A DNA stretch of 64,000 nt from Fictibacillus fluitans (GCF_030418125.1 NZ_JAUHTR010000010.1:87347-151346), one strand, 5' to 3'. Positions 25,676 to 34,561 are shown, counted from the stretch's first letter. Made by a program: numbers and translations. Notes: generated from the letters alone by a model not told the origin.

Positions 25676-26494
25676 TTGGATACAAAGAAAATCGTCTATG
25701 TGGTTTCAGACTCAGTTGGGGAAACGGCAGAACTGATGGTAAAAGCAGTCGCTGCGCAATTTAATGGGGGTGACATTGAAATTCAAAATGTTTCTTTTAT
25801 TGAAGATATCCAGGATTTAAAAAATGTAATTTCTGTCGCCAAATACCGAAATTCAGTGATTGCCTATACCATTGTGGTTCCCTTTTTGAAACAGTATCTT
25901 GACCAACGGGCGCAGGAAGAAGGAATTATTGCCATTGACCTCATGAAGCCGCTCATGCACGCCTTCTCCGAAAAATTTCATAAGGAGCCGGTATATCAGC
26001 CGGGGCTGCTCCGGAAGATGGACGAAAACTATTTTCGCAGAGTGGAAGCCATTGAATTCGCCGTTAAATATGATGACGGGCAGGATACACGGGGTCTTTC
26101 CCGGGCGGATATCGTATTGGTGGGCGTGTCCAGAACATCGAAAACGCCGCTTTCCATGTATTTGGCCAATAAAAGGTTCAAGGTGGCCAATGTTCCTTTA
26201 GTGCCCGAAGTAGAGCCTCCGGATGAGGTTTTTACCTTTAAGAAGAAATGTATAGGCTTAATCATTACGCCTGATAAGCTGAATGAGATTCGGAAGGAAC
26301 GTTTGAAGAATCTAGGATTAACGGTAAGAGCCCATTATGCGAACTTGGAGAGAATTATGGAAGAATTGGATTATGCCGAAAAAATCATGAAGAGAATCGG
26401 CTGCCCGGTGATCGATGTTTCCAATAAGGCGGTTGAAGAGACGGCAGATTTAATTTTGGCCATGCTAAAAAAGGAGAGGAGCTGGATATCATGA
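25676..26494 (+). CDS. yqfL: Bifunctional PPDK regulatory kinase/phosphorylase YqfL (DUF299)
   Basis: A 272-residue protein of the PEP synthase/PPDK regulatory family, which inactivates pyruvate phosphate dikinase by ADP-dependent phosphorylation of a Thr and restores it by phosphate-dependent removal. VVSDSVGETAELM at the N-terminus and the P-loop-like VLVGVSRTSKTPLSMYLA (about 148-165) are family marks. TTG 25676 has ATAGGAG at seven bases. It overlaps ppdK by four bases (ATGA), so regulator and target are made together. In B. subtilis yqfL follows ccpN; here ccpN is not adjacent but CcpN-like boxes precede the operon. Confidence 0.92.
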   Translation: MDTKKIVYVVSDSVGETAELMVKAVAAQFNGGDIEIQNVSFIEDIQDLKNVISVAKYRNSVIAYTIVVPFLKQYLDQRAQEEGIIAIDLMKPLMHAFSEKFHKEPVYQPGLLRKMDENYFRRVEAIEFAVKYDDGQDTRGLSRADIVLVGVSRTSKTPLSMYLANKRFKVANVPLVPEVEPPDEVFTFKKKCIGLIITPDKLNEIRKERLKNLGLTVRAHYANLERIMEELDYAEKIMKRIGCPVIDVSNKAVEETADLILAMLKKERSWIS

Positions 26495-29169
26495 CGCAAT
26501 TCGTATATCTGTTTGACGAGGACGGGAAAAAAGGAAAAGAGCTTTTGGGCGGAAAAGGGGCCAACCTTGCAGAAATGACGCGCATTGGACTCCCGGTTCC
26601 ATACGGGTTCACCATATCAACGGAGGCTTGCAATGCTTATTACCAGGCAGGGAAACGTCTTCCCTCCGAGATGAAAAGGCAAATCGAGACAGCTCTTGGT
26701 CATCTTGAAAAAAGGACAGGAAAGAAATTGGGCGATACCAGAAACCCTCTGCTTGTTTCCGTGCGTTCAGGTGCTGTTCACTCGATGCCGGGAATGATGG
26801 ATACCGTACTGAATTTGGGCATGAACGATCAAACGGTAGAAGCAGTGGCGAGCCTCACGTACAATCCGCGATTTGCGTATGATACATATCGCAGGTTCAT
26901 TCAGATGTTCAGTGATGTTGTGCTCCAGGTGGACAGCTTTTACTTTGAACAGCTGCTCGAAGAAACCCGCGAAGCAAAAGGTTATGCTGCAGACCCCGAG
27001 ATGACGGCCGAAGACTGGAAAGAAGTGATCCAAGGCTATAAAGAACTGGTTCGAAAGCACGCAAAAAAAGACTTTCCACAGGATCCCAAGGAACAGCTTC
27101 AATTGTCCATATCTGCTGTTTTCGATTCATGGAACAACCAGCGTGCTTTTGTGTACCGCCGGCTTCATAAGATTCCGGATGACCTGGGGACTGCAGTTAA
27201 TATACAAAGCATGGTATTCGGCAACATGGGCAATGATTCTGGTACCGGTGTGGCTTTTACCCGAAACCCTTCAACCGGTGAAGCTAAGATTTATGGCGAG
27301 TATCTGATCAATGCACAAGGAGAAGATGTGGTGGCTGGGATCCGGACACCGCAGCCGATCGCTGCCATGGAAACAGCAATGCCAAAAGTGTATCAGCAGT
27401 TTGCTGAAACATGCCAATTGCTTGAGTCTCATTACAAGGATATGCAGGATATTGAGTTTACTGTAGAGAGGGGAAGGCTCTTCATTCTGCAGACACGGAC
27501 AGGCAAGCGGACCGCACAGGCCGCAATCCGGATTGCGGCGGAAATGGTCCGCGAAAGTATTATTGATAAAAAAGAAGCGATACTGCGCATTGAACCTGAA
27601 CAGCTAAACCAGCTTCTGCACCGCCGTTTGGATGACGCCAAGGAAAAAAGCGTCATTGCAAAAGGCCTTCCCGCATCGCCGGGTGCGGCTACAGGACAAG
27701 TGGTATTTGATGCAGATGAAGCTGAAAGAATGGCGAAAGACGGCAAAAAGGTGATACTTGTCCGTCCGGAAACGACCCCCGATGATATTCATGGAATTGT
27801 GGCAGCAGAGGCAACCGTTACCTCCCGCGGCGGGATGACCAGTCATGCGGCAGTGGTGGCCAGGGGTATGGGGAAGGCCTGCATATGCGGATGTGAAGCA
27901 CTATCCATTAACCTGAAATCACAGCACATTGCTGTAGCTGGAACGACGATAGAAAAAGGCGACGTAATTACCATTGATGGTTCAACAGGCGAGATTATGC
28001 TCGGTGAAATTCCTATGATTGATCCGGAACTCTCGGAGGAATTTCAATTGCTTCTTTCATGGGCTGATGAGGTAAGAACATTGGGTGTGCGAGCCAACGC
28101 GGATACTCCTGAAGATGCCCAAAAAGCAATGGAATTCGGTGCAGGGGGCATAGGACTTTGCCGCACCGAGCATATGTTCATGGATGGCTCAAGAGTGCCC
28201 GTTGTACAGGAAATGATACTTGCCGAAACCTTTGATGAACGGATGAAAGCCCTTGATCAGCTGCAGGTTATGCAACAGGAAGATTTTGAAGGAATTTTTG
28301 AAGTCATGAAGGGATTGCCGGTAACCATTCGGCTGCTCGATCCGCCGCTTCATGAATTCCTGCCAGACAAGGAAGAACTTCTTGTGGAAGTGACGAAGCT
28401 TCAGCTATCCGGTTCCTCCTCCGACGAATTAATGCAGAAAGAACAACTGCTTCGCAAGGTTCGCAAATTGGATGAATGCAACCCGATGCTTGGACACCGG
28501 GGCTGCAGGCTGGGCATGATTTTCCCCGAGATCTATGAAATGCAGGTTAAAGCAATTTTTTATGCCCTTTGCAGCCTGAGGAATAAGGGGATGGACGCTG
28601 TCCCTGAAATAATGATTCCATTGGTAGGCCATGTCAATGAATTAAAAGAAATGAGGCAATTGGTGATCAGTGCCGCCTTGCAAATCCAGAAAGAAACCGG
28701 CCAGGAATTTGATTACCAAATCGGAACAATGATTGAGGTTCCCCGGGCAGCTCTTACAGCTGACCAGATTGCCCAGGAAGCTGATTTTTTCTCCTTTGGC
28801 ACCAATGATCTGACACAAACGACTTTTGGCTACAGCCGGGATGATGCGGAAGGGAAGTTTCTTTCCACATATATCGAAAATAAGGTGCTGCCGGAAAATC
28901 CATTTGCCACTCTCGATCAGGAAGGAGTCGGCAAACTAGTAGAACTCGGTGTCAAACTGGGACGGGAAACGAAGCCGGGGTTAAAGACAGGGATTTGTGG
29001 TGAACACGGAGGGGAGAAAGCATCCATTCTCTTTTGCCATGAGACGGGACTTGATTACGTCAGCTGCTCCCCATATCGCGTGCCGCTTGCCCGGCTCGCA
29101 GCTGCTCATGCGGCAATTAAACAAGCGCAAAAACAGGAGAAAAGCAGAGAACTTCTACTTCAAAGATAA
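26491..29169 (+). CDS. ppdK: Pyruvate phosphate dikinase
   Basis: An 892-residue enzyme converting pyruvate, ATP and phosphate to PEP, AMP and diphosphate. Domains in order: ATP-grasp (GGKGANLAEM near 23, FGNMGNDSGTGVAFTRNPSTG near 240), phospho-His swivelling domain with GGMTSHAAVVARGMGKACICG (catalytic His about 455; the Thr two residues before is the YqfL target), and the C-terminal PEP/pyruvate TIM barrel (GLCRTEHMF, FSFGTNDLTQTTFGYSRDD, CGEHGG with catalytic Cys). Length is typical. Coupled to yqfL and probably repressed by CcpN, it would let the cell make PEP from pyruvate under gluconeogenic growth. Confidence 0.96.
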   Translation: MTQFVYLFDEDGKKGKELLGGKGANLAEMTRIGLPVPYGFTISTEACNAYYQAGKRLPSEMKRQIETALGHLEKRTGKKLGDTRNPLLVSVRSGAVHSMPGMMDTVLNLGMNDQTVEAVASLTYNPRFAYDTYRRFIQMFSDVVLQVDSFYFEQLLEETREAKGYAADPEMTAEDWKEVIQGYKELVRKHAKKDFPQDPKEQLQLSISAVFDSWNNQRAFVYRRLHKIPDDLGTAVNIQSMVFGNMGNDSGTGVAFTRNPSTGEAKIYGEYLINAQGEDVVAGIRTPQPIAAMETAMPKVYQQFAETCQLLESHYKDMQDIEFTVERGRLFILQTRTGKRTAQAAIRIAAEMVRESIIDKKEAILRIEPEQLNQLLHRRLDDAKEKSVIAKGLPASPGAATGQVVFDADEAERMAKDGKKVILVRPETTPDDIHGIVAAEATVTSRGGMTSHAAVVARGMGKACICGCEALSINLKSQHIAVAGTTIEKGDVITIDGSTGEIMLGEIPMIDPELSEEFQLLLSWADEVRTLGVRANADTPEDAQKAMEFGAGGIGLCRTEHMFMDGSRVPVVQEMILAETFDERMKALDQLQVMQQEDFEGIFEVMKGLPVTIRLLDPPLHEFLPDKEELLVEVTKLQLSGSSSDELMQKEQLLRKVRKLDECNPMLGHRGCRLGMIFPEIYEMQVKAIFYALCSLRNKGMDAVPEIMIPLVGHVNELKEMRQLVISAALQIQKETGQEFDYQIGTMIEVPRAALTADQIAQEADFFSFGTNDLTQTTFGYSRDDAEGKFLSTYIENKVLPENPFATLDQEGVGKLVELGVKLGRETKPGLKTGICGEHGGEKASILFCHETGLDYVSCSPYRVPLARLAAAHAAIKQAQKQEKSRELLLQR

Positions 29170-29204
29170 AAGAAGCTGTCCAAAACGGACAGCTTCTTCT
29201 TTTC
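29168..29204. terminator. Terminator of ppdK, usable from both sides
   Basis: AAAGAAGCTGTCC / GGACAGCTTCTTCTTTT stem with an AAAAC loop. It also lies downstream of the small minus-strand gene. Confidence 0.92.
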
Positions 29205-29230
29205 TTGATCAGGCAGATCGCTATAAACAT

Positions 29231-29377
29231 TTACAATTTATAATAGACCTTTGCTTCATTTTTACTATGGTGCTGTGCTTGATCATCCTTATCCCATTGA
29301 AGCCCTGCACCAATCCAAACACCAATAATAACAAAAAAGGCAATCAAAGGTGAAAGGATGGGTTTTTTATTATTCAT
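29231..29377 (-). CDS. Small membrane protein of 48 residues
   Basis: ATG at 29377 has an excellent AAGGAGGATG site eight bases upstream. The product starts with MNNKKPILSPLIAFFVIIGV, has one hydrophobic helix (about residues 8-26) and a hydrophilic tail (WDKDDQAQHHSKNEAKVYYKL). I do not recognise the family; single-helix proteins of this kind are common in Bacillaceae. It is convergent with ppdK and could share its terminator. Confidence 0.7.
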   Translation of the reverse strand: MNNKKPILSPLIAFFVIIGVWIGAGLQWDKDDQAQHHSKNEAKVYYKL

Positions 29378-29532
29378 CTTTCATCCTCCTTTTTTCCATT
29401 TTTGATAGGTTTCCCCGTGAGACAGCTTGTAAACCCATACTGGGATATCTTACAAAAAAGTTTGATGAGGGTTTAGTTGGCAATCGTTTAGGGAAGTCCA
29501 AAAAGGTATATTTATACAGCGATTAAGGAGCG

Positions 29533-30429
29533 ATGATGATGTCCAAACCTGTAAACCCTCATAGGTATGGTACAGATAATATCACTATCCACCGTGCAGA
29601 TCTGCACAAAATACTATTGCAAAATCTGAAGGGAACTCGAGTGGAAACAAGCAAGAAAGCTTTGAATGCTGAACAAAATGAACAAGAGGGTACTCTTTAT
29701 TTTGAAGATGGAACCAGTGCAAAAGGGGATTATATTATAGCCACAGATGGCATCCATTCCAGGATTCGGAAATCATTAATCCCGGAACCGGTGCCCCGCT
29801 ATGCTGGCTATACCTGTTGGCGGGGAATCATAAATCATCATTAATTTAATGAAGACACTGTTACAGAAACATGGGGTCCAAACGGCCGATTTGGTATTGT
29901 TCCTTTAGCCAACAATAATATATAATGGTTTGCCTGTGTAAATGCAAACGCTCACGATCTGAAAATGAGAGCTATGAAAACAGATGGGCTGCACTCTATT
30001 TTTAATGAATATCATGATCCGATCCCTTCCATTATTCAAATGATTGAAGATCAAGCGCTCATCCATAATGATATATTGGACATTACACCAATCCAGAGGT
30101 TTGCTTTTGACAGGCTCCTTTTATTGGGCGATGCCGCTCATGCATCCACACCAAACCTGGGACAGGGAGCCGGACAGGCAATTGAAGATGCCATAACCCT
30201 CGCCAATTGCCTTAAGAAAAATACGGACGTTAAGGATGCCTTTAAATCGTTTGAAACTAAAAGAATAGAAAGAACTGCAAAAATAATAAAAATGTCAAGA
30301 AGAATTGGGCAAGTGGCACAGCTTGAAAACAAAATGATTATAAAGATGAGAAACTTTCTGTTGAAACAGGAATCAGAAGCCACTCAATTGAAACGGGTGG
30401 CCTTTTTATATGATGTCGATTTAAGCTGA
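29533..30429 (+). pseudogene. FAD-dependent monooxygenase remnant (UbiH / 3-hydroxybenzoate 6-hydroxylase-like)
   Basis: One reading frame holds pieces of a flavin monooxygenase: YGTDNITIHRADLHKILL, FEDGTSAKGDYIIATDGIHSRIRK (the DG motif), YTCWRGI, WGPNGRFGIVPLAN and LLLGDAAHASTPNLGQGAGQAIEDA (the GD motif). The frame is cut by two TAA codons, at 29842-29844 and after NNNI at about 29923. The N-terminal GxGxxG FAD domain, about 90 residues, is missing. With three independent lesions the gene cannot make a working enzyme. Parts before and after the stops keep good similarity, so decay is recent. An AraC regulator follows. Confidence 0.88.
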
Positions 30430-30486
30430 TTTTCATCATTGCAGGATATTCTTTGGTCCATTACATGTGAAAAGGAGGAGCACAAG

Positions 30487-31332
30487 ATGTCGAGACACCT
30501 TTACACTCTTTTTCAGCCAATACAAGGTTATGGCCGGGTTGCTTTTTATCATTATTTGGAGTTCAAACCCTCTTTATTGTTAGCTCCTTTTGTTTCTTGT
30601 TTTTGGTTGACAGAACCTGCACCTGCCGACCAGAAAAGCAGGCTTATGTGTGTTCCAGAGGTGGATCGGGTTCTGCCAAATGGGTGCAGCGATTTAATCT
30701 TCGAACATGACATTTACCGTAATCAGTATAGAACGCTTTATTCTGGGTGCTATGATATGCCTTTTACCATTGCTTATGATTGGAATTTTCCCGTACGGAA
30801 GTTTGGAATTCGCTTTTTTCCTGGAGGAGCGCATTCACTTTTCGGCATATCGCTTGAGGATTTCGCTAATTCCCATTCTTATATCGATTCGGTTCTGCCT
30901 TTTTGGAAACAAGAGCTGCAATACGAGATTCTGGAAACACCTTCTATCTTTAAGAGAATAGAAATGATTGAAGAATATCTTCTGTGCAAAGCCAGCCAAA
31001 ATCCAACCCAGCATACCTTAATCAATAATCTTTTATATGATATTTTCAGTGTCAATGGAATAACAAAAGTACAGGAACTGGCCCAAAGAGAAGCAGTCAG
31101 CACCAGGCAAATGAACCGGATGTTTTATCAATGGATCGGAACAACTCCGAAAAAATTTTGCGATATTGTCCGGTTTCAGGCAATGATGGAAAAACTTCAG
31201 TCACAAGGTATCTATGATGGTCTATCTCTTGCCCTGGATTATGGATACTTTGATCAAGCACATATGATAAAAGATTTTAAACGGCATTACGGTGAATCCC
31301 CACTCATTGCTTTTAGAGAATGTAATCAGTAA
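30487..31332 (+). CDS. AraC-family regulator with DUF6597-type N-terminal domain
   Basis: A 281-residue protein. The first 180 residues resemble the sensor domain of AraC proteins that start with PSLLLAPFVSCFWLTE and contain VLPNGCSDLIFEHD and GIRFFPGGAHSLFG. The C-terminal part has two helix-turn-helix units, including VQELAQREAVSTRQMNRMFYQWIGTTPKKF and LALDYGYFDQAHMIKDFKRHYGESP. ATG 30487 has AAAGGAGGAG at the right distance; a longer upstream frame does not. Its sensor half resembles that of the AraC protein at 59680-60501, so the two are paralogues. Target and ligand unknown. Confidence 0.88.
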   Translation: MSRHLYTLFQPIQGYGRVAFYHYLEFKPSLLLAPFVSCFWLTEPAPADQKSRLMCVPEVDRVLPNGCSDLIFEHDIYRNQYRTLYSGCYDMPFTIAYDWNFPVRKFGIRFFPGGAHSLFGISLEDFANSHSYIDSVLPFWKQELQYEILETPSIFKRIEMIEEYLLCKASQNPTQHTLINNLLYDIFSVNGITKVQELAQREAVSTRQMNRMFYQWIGTTPKKFCDIVRFQAMMEKLQSQGIYDGLSLALDYGYFDQAHMIKDFKRHYGESPLIAFRECNQ

Positions 31333-31356
31333 AAAACAATAAATACACAGATGATA

Positions 31357-31390
31357 AAAGAGCCTGTTGGAAATTGGTAGGCTCTTTCTT
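31357..31390. terminator. Terminator between AraC and polyserine protein genes
   Basis: AAAGAGCCTGTT / GGTAGGCTCTTT hairpin, T-rich on the plus side, A-rich on the other; convergent genes can share it. Confidence 0.85.
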
Positions 31391-31397
31391 TTATCCT

Positions 31398-32126
31398 TTA
31401 ATATTTCCATTTTTGCAGAGGATACTTTGGTTCAGGAAGCAATACTTTATTGCGTTTTTTTGTAGAATGCGGGTGTTTTTTTTTTGGACACCCTTTAGTA
31501 AATAAACTCTCCTTAAAATTGCAAATCGAAGGTGAACTGGGAATCGCTAAAGAGCTCGAACATAAACTAGAGCTAGAGCTAGAGCTAGAGCTAGAGCTAG
31601 AGCTAGAGCTAGAACTAGAGCTAGAGCTAGAACTAGAGCTCTCTTCACAATTAAAATTATTGGTTTTTGAAGCGATTTGAAATATGGTTAGGCTGGCGAA
31701 TTCAATTCGAATAATAACGGGAACAGGGTTAGGGGATGAGAGGACTAATTGTAAACGATCTCCCTTACAAAATTCCTGGGATAATAGTGTTGATGTTACA
31801 TAAAGTGTGTCCGCACTATCGACCGAGAAAGTAGTTTGGGAGTCTATGAGAGTTGCGCCATTTTTCCTTAGTTCGAAACGCAAATTTGGAGTAACAGATG
31901 GAACGGAAGCATTTGTTAATTGCAAACTGAATTGTAAAAGGAACAGACCTGTCCTTTTAAATTCAATCACATCTTGTGCTGGGAAAAAAATAAAATGATT
32001 GGTGCTTTTTGCACTATTAAAGTTAATTGTAACTGGCACAGTTGAATTGGAATCAATAAATTGCTGAATAAAATCATTTGTTACGTATATATGTCCGGCA
32101 TTAAATCCACATTCATCGATGTTCAT
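31398..32126 (-). CDS. Probable spore-surface protein with jelly-roll-like domain and polyserine tract
   Basis: A 242-residue protein without signal peptide. Residues about 10-155 look like an all-beta TNF/C1q-like domain (TVPVTINFNSAKS..FFPAQDVIEFKRTGLFLLQFSLQL..RFELRKNGATLI..GDRLQLVLSS), similar in plan to exosporium proteins BxpB/ExsF and the C-terminal domain of BclA. Then comes a run of about 26 serines, and a basic tail rich in Lys, Pro and Cys (KGCPKKKHPHSTKKRNK). The serine run is encoded by a tandem six-base repeat. GGAGTGG lies before ATG 32126. Spore location is inferred from fold type and lack of signal peptide. Confidence 0.7.
   Translation of the reverse strand: MNIDECGFNAGHIYVTNDFIQQFIDSNSTVPVTINFNSAKSTNHFIFFPAQDVIEFKRTGLFLLQFSLQLTNASVPSVTPNLRFELRKNGATLIDSQTTFSVDSADTLYVTSTLLSQEFCKGDRLQLVLSSPNPVPVIIRIEFASLTIFQIASKTNNFNCEESSSSSSSSSSSSSSSSSSSSSSSSSLCSSSLAIPSSPSICNFKESLFTKGCPKKKHPHSTKKRNKVLLPEPKYPLQKWKY
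31567..31638. repeat. Tandem hexanucleotide repeat CTAGAG, about twelve units
   Basis: CTAGAG is repeated in phase, with two units reading CTAGAA. On the coding strand it gives alternating AGC/AGT and TCT serine codons. Because the unit is two codons long, slipped-strand changes alter tract length without a frameshift. Confidence 0.95.
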
Positions 32127-32249
32127 AAAAGTACCACTCCTTTTTGTTGTCTGTATAGTCAATGATGAAGTTGGATGAGCTGTGTGGGACAATACCTATA
32201 TTTTGCAACATTTATTTAGGAAAGATTCGTTCCTTTATCAACTCAATGA

Positions 32250-32292
32250 AAAAAATCACTATCCTCTCTTCTAGTGAGAGAATAGTGATTCG
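32250..32292 (-). terminator. Terminator of the secreted protein gene
   Basis: AATCACTATTCTCTCACT / AGAGAGGATAGTGATTTTTTT on the minus strand, long stem with T run. Confidence 0.93.
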
Positions 32293-32296
32293 TAAA

Positions 32297-32902
32297 TTAT
32301 TTAATTTCAATGGCTGAGGCCTTGTTGTTCCAATCCGAAGCCATATTCGCTGTTTTTCCATACCAATCGGAGTGTCTGAAGTATACGCCTTTACCGTATC
32401 CTTGTGAAGAAGTGTGCTCCCACAATGTGGTAGAGTAGCTTGATGAAGGTGAGGCGGTGCTTAATGAGGAAATCCTGTCATTCCAGTTGGAAGGCAGGTT
32501 CTTAAATCCGTCTCTCCAATAAATGTAGCTTCCACCTTTATTTTTATAGTCATAAAAATCGGTGCAGCATGCGCCGGTACCCATAATATTTATCTCGCTT
32601 TGAAGTCTCTTCTTATCTTTTTCAATAAAGGAATCCATTGTTCTTCGGCTAGTAAAACCATATGCCAGCCAATTTCCTTGTTTGTCCTGTTTTGGCAGAA
32701 CCATAGTTACCTGTATATTATCCTGAGTTTTTTTGTTCGATTGCATGGAGGTAAGTCCATCTACTTTCAAATAGTGAAAAGAGTTATTAATGGTATAGAC
32801 GTTTTGGTTCCCCGCAGCAGATGCTTTTCCTGCAGGCAATTGTACCATTCCCAATACAACGAAAAGCATACACCCTATGGAAAGCCATTGTTTTACTCTC
32901 AT
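32297..32902 (-). CDS. Secreted protein of unknown function with crystallin-like C-terminus
   Basis: A 201-residue protein with a clear signal peptide (WLSIGCMLFVVLGMVQL, cleavage near KASA-AGNQN). The middle part (VYTINNSFHYLKVDG..) is unfamiliar. The C-terminal 65 residues, NWNDRISSLSTAS and GVYFRHSDWYGKTANM followed by SDWNNKASAIEI, have the spacing of beta/gamma-crystallin motifs (W-N-D-x-I-S-S and Y-x(6)-G), as in small secreted inhibitors or calcium-binding proteins; this is inference. One CC pair near residue 113. GGGAGTG precedes ATG. Its own terminator follows. Confidence 0.72.
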   Translation of the reverse strand: MRVKQWLSIGCMLFVVLGMVQLPAGKASAAGNQNVYTINNSFHYLKVDGLTSMQSNKKTQDNIQVTMVLPKQDKQGNWLAYGFTSRRTMDSFIEKDKKRLQSEINIMGTGACCTDFYDYKNKGGSYIYWRDGFKNLPSNWNDRISSLSTASPSSSYSTTLWEHTSSQGYGKGVYFRHSDWYGKTANMASDWNNKASAIEIK

Positions 32903-33247
32903 TCTTCTTCACTCCCGTATCAAGTTAATTTAGAAACACTAACTGAAAAAGTGGACGGATGTTAACAAACATCTTAGTAAATCCTGAACGGAACAGCTGA
33001 TGCTGAATCACGTTTTCATTACGTGCGTCCTCCTCCTTCCCGGTTCCCCGTATTAACATGACGGAAATTTCCTGGCAGGGTGCTGGGGTTTATACTGGTC
33101 ACTTTAAATTATTTGGATATAGTTGTAAATAGATAGATTGTATGAATATTCCATTGGTTAATTATTCGTTTTCGAACTAAAGTCGCCCCTCTAAAGTATC
33201 CCTTGTCTTCATTCATGCGGCTTCATCCAACTGATTATGAATCTTCT

Positions 33248-33634
33248 TCAACCCTGCTCTATGTACTCGAAAAATACAATTCTATTTCCGAAAGGGTCAC
33301 CCACACGTATTTCTCTCGTATTCCATGGAGTGGTTTCGATGCCTGGTCGTGCAAATTTGTATTTTTTTGATGAGAGATTGGCATGCAGCAATTCCAAGTT
33401 TTGAACTTCAATCCTGATAGCAGCCCCGGGACAGCAATCTCCGTAATTCTCTGAAAGATGGATCACACAGTTGTTATAGGAAATTTGCATGTAAAGAGGT
33501 AAATCATTTTCAAACCGATGCTCCCAATCTATCTTAAAACCTAAAAAAGACAAGTAAAATTCTTTTGCTTTTTCCTCGTCAAACATACGAAAAATGGGGG
33601 TGGGGCTTTTCATGGTTATTGGTGTATGGCTCAT
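33248..33634 (-). CDS. Glyoxalase superfamily (VOC) protein, bleomycin-resistance-like
   Basis: A 128-residue two-module VOC protein: PTPIFRMFDEEKAKEFYLSFLGFKIDWEH, then LELLHANLSSKKYKFARPGIE and VGDPFGNRIVFFEYIE. Members bind or modify small molecules at a metal or empty site. Candidate metal ligands are H in VIHLSEN and E in FFEYIE. GGAGTTG lies before ATG. Substrate unknown; the small size and closing motif fit the ShBle/YwkD type. Confidence 0.85.
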   Translation of the reverse strand: MSHTPITMKSPTPIFRMFDEEKAKEFYLSFLGFKIDWEHRFENDLPLYMQISYNNCVIHLSENYGDCCPGAAIRIEVQNLELLHANLSSKKYKFARPGIETTPWNTREIRVGDPFGNRIVFFEYIEQG

Positions 33635-33894
33635 TTAAAACAACTCCTTTTTTAATATAGGAATACATAACTAATCTAATTATACATGTGTTTTGTGATG
33701 CTACTGTTGACATATTTGGTGAAACGATGGATGAACAAAAGCTTGAAACAAATAAAGATGCCTTTTCGAAACATGCCTTTATGTTTTAAGAATCTTTGTT
33801 TACAACAAAAGGAGTTATGTCAAAAGGATCTAGTTCTTAATTGCTTCAGTTAAATATAGATAGTGGCAGATAACTATACATTGAGGTGGGGATT

Positions 33895-34149
33895 ATGAAA
33901 CCATGCATGGGTTGTGGCTGCATCGAGCTAAAGAAAGCTCAAAAAGGAAAAGAATTTCTCATTCTCTTGGAAAACCCCACTCAATTTTTAAGTTTTGTGA
34001 ACCCAGGATTAAATGAACCCACAGTATTTTCTATTTCCGGAAATCAAAAAGGATGTTGTTTTACATTTTCATTTACTAATTCAGCAGGACAACGACAGCT
34101 TTTCATCTTGAACTGCAGAGAAATAGCAGTATTGGTACCAACCCTATAG
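33895..34149 (+). CDS. Small Cys-rich protein, first of a two-gene unit
   Basis: An 84-residue protein beginning MKPCMGCGCIELKKAQKGKE and ending LFILNCREIAVLVPTL. Its C-terminal half (CCFTFSF...NC..IA.L) resembles the products at 34169 and 11293. GAGGTGGGG precedes ATG 33895, which is chosen over GTG 33886. The next gene begins 20 bases later, so they form a unit. Not a family I can name; the Cys content and neighbours suggest a spore-coat or exosporium component, which is inference. Confidence 0.72.
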   Translation: MKPCMGCGCIELKKAQKGKEFLILLENPTQFLSFVNPGLNEPTVFSISGNQKGCCFTFSFTNSAGQRQLFILNCREIAVLVPTL

Positions 34150-34168
34150 AAAGGGGAACTGCGTTCAC

Positions 34169-34420
34169 ATGAAAAATAAGCAGAGAAGAAAAAGCAGCTT
34201 CACTAACAATTGTATATGCAATGTATTTAATGAAGCTTTACCTGGTGATGTGTTTTTCTTAGTTTTTAAGGGTTTGCATTTTCAGACTCCTCAGCAAACA
34301 TTTGTCGATTATAATTCTAAAACAAATTGTGTTACGGTTCAGTTTGACTTTAACGGTACGACACAGGTGGCCCTCGTAGATTGTGATAAAATCGCGGGTG
34401 TAATCCCGGGAAATATATAA
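34169..34420 (+). CDS. Small protein, paralogue of the 11293-11505 product
   Basis: An 83-residue protein with a basic N-terminus (MKNKQRRKSSFTNNCICNVF) and a C-terminal part sharing GDVFFLVFKG, FVDYNSKTNCVT and VDCDKIAGV with the product at 11293. AAAGGGGA precedes ATG. No signal or membrane segment. Function unknown; see the 33895 entry. Confidence 0.75.
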   Translation: MKNKQRRKSSFTNNCICNVFNEALPGDVFFLVFKGLHFQTPQQTFVDYNSKTNCVTVQFDFNGTTQVALVDCDKIAGVIPGNI

Positions 34421-34450
34421 GGGTTAGTCATAAAAATAGTTTATAGTTTT

Positions 34451-34484
34451 TCCAAGCATCCAATTAATTGGGTGCTTTTTTTTA
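34451..34484 (+). terminator. Terminator of the small-protein unit
   Basis: AAGCATCC / GGGTGCTTTTTTTT hairpin. Confidence 0.88.
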
Positions 34485-34490
34485 GAAGCA

Positions 34491-34526
34491 GTTCTTCATA
34501 AGTTCTTCATAACTGTTTTCTATAAT
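34491..34526 (+). promoter_or_regulatory. Promoter of ydhK with a direct repeat typical of OmpR-type regulators
   Basis: GTTCTTCATAA is repeated exactly, back to back, at 34491-34501 and 34502-34512 (period 11, one helical turn). TATAAT follows at 34521-34526, and the repeat covers the place of the -35 box, where an activator would sit. The response regulator encoded at 35196 is the natural candidate. Confidence 0.65.
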
Positions 34527-34561
34527 GAATAACAGAAGAATTTATAAGGAGGAAGACAGCT

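Noticed and set aside
29842..29925. Stop codon read-through in the monooxygenase gene
   Set aside because: Codons are TAA, no recoding signal is known for them, and the N-terminal FAD domain is also missing.
31450..31680. Plus-strand frame giving a Glu-Leu repeat protein
   Set aside because: It is the opposite strand of the polyserine repeat; no ribosome site and no other protein-like sequence.
33700..33790. Short frame MDEQKLETNKDAFSKHAFMF before the small-protein unit
   Set aside because: No ribosome site and no recognisable family; may be a scrap of a gene but cannot be supported.
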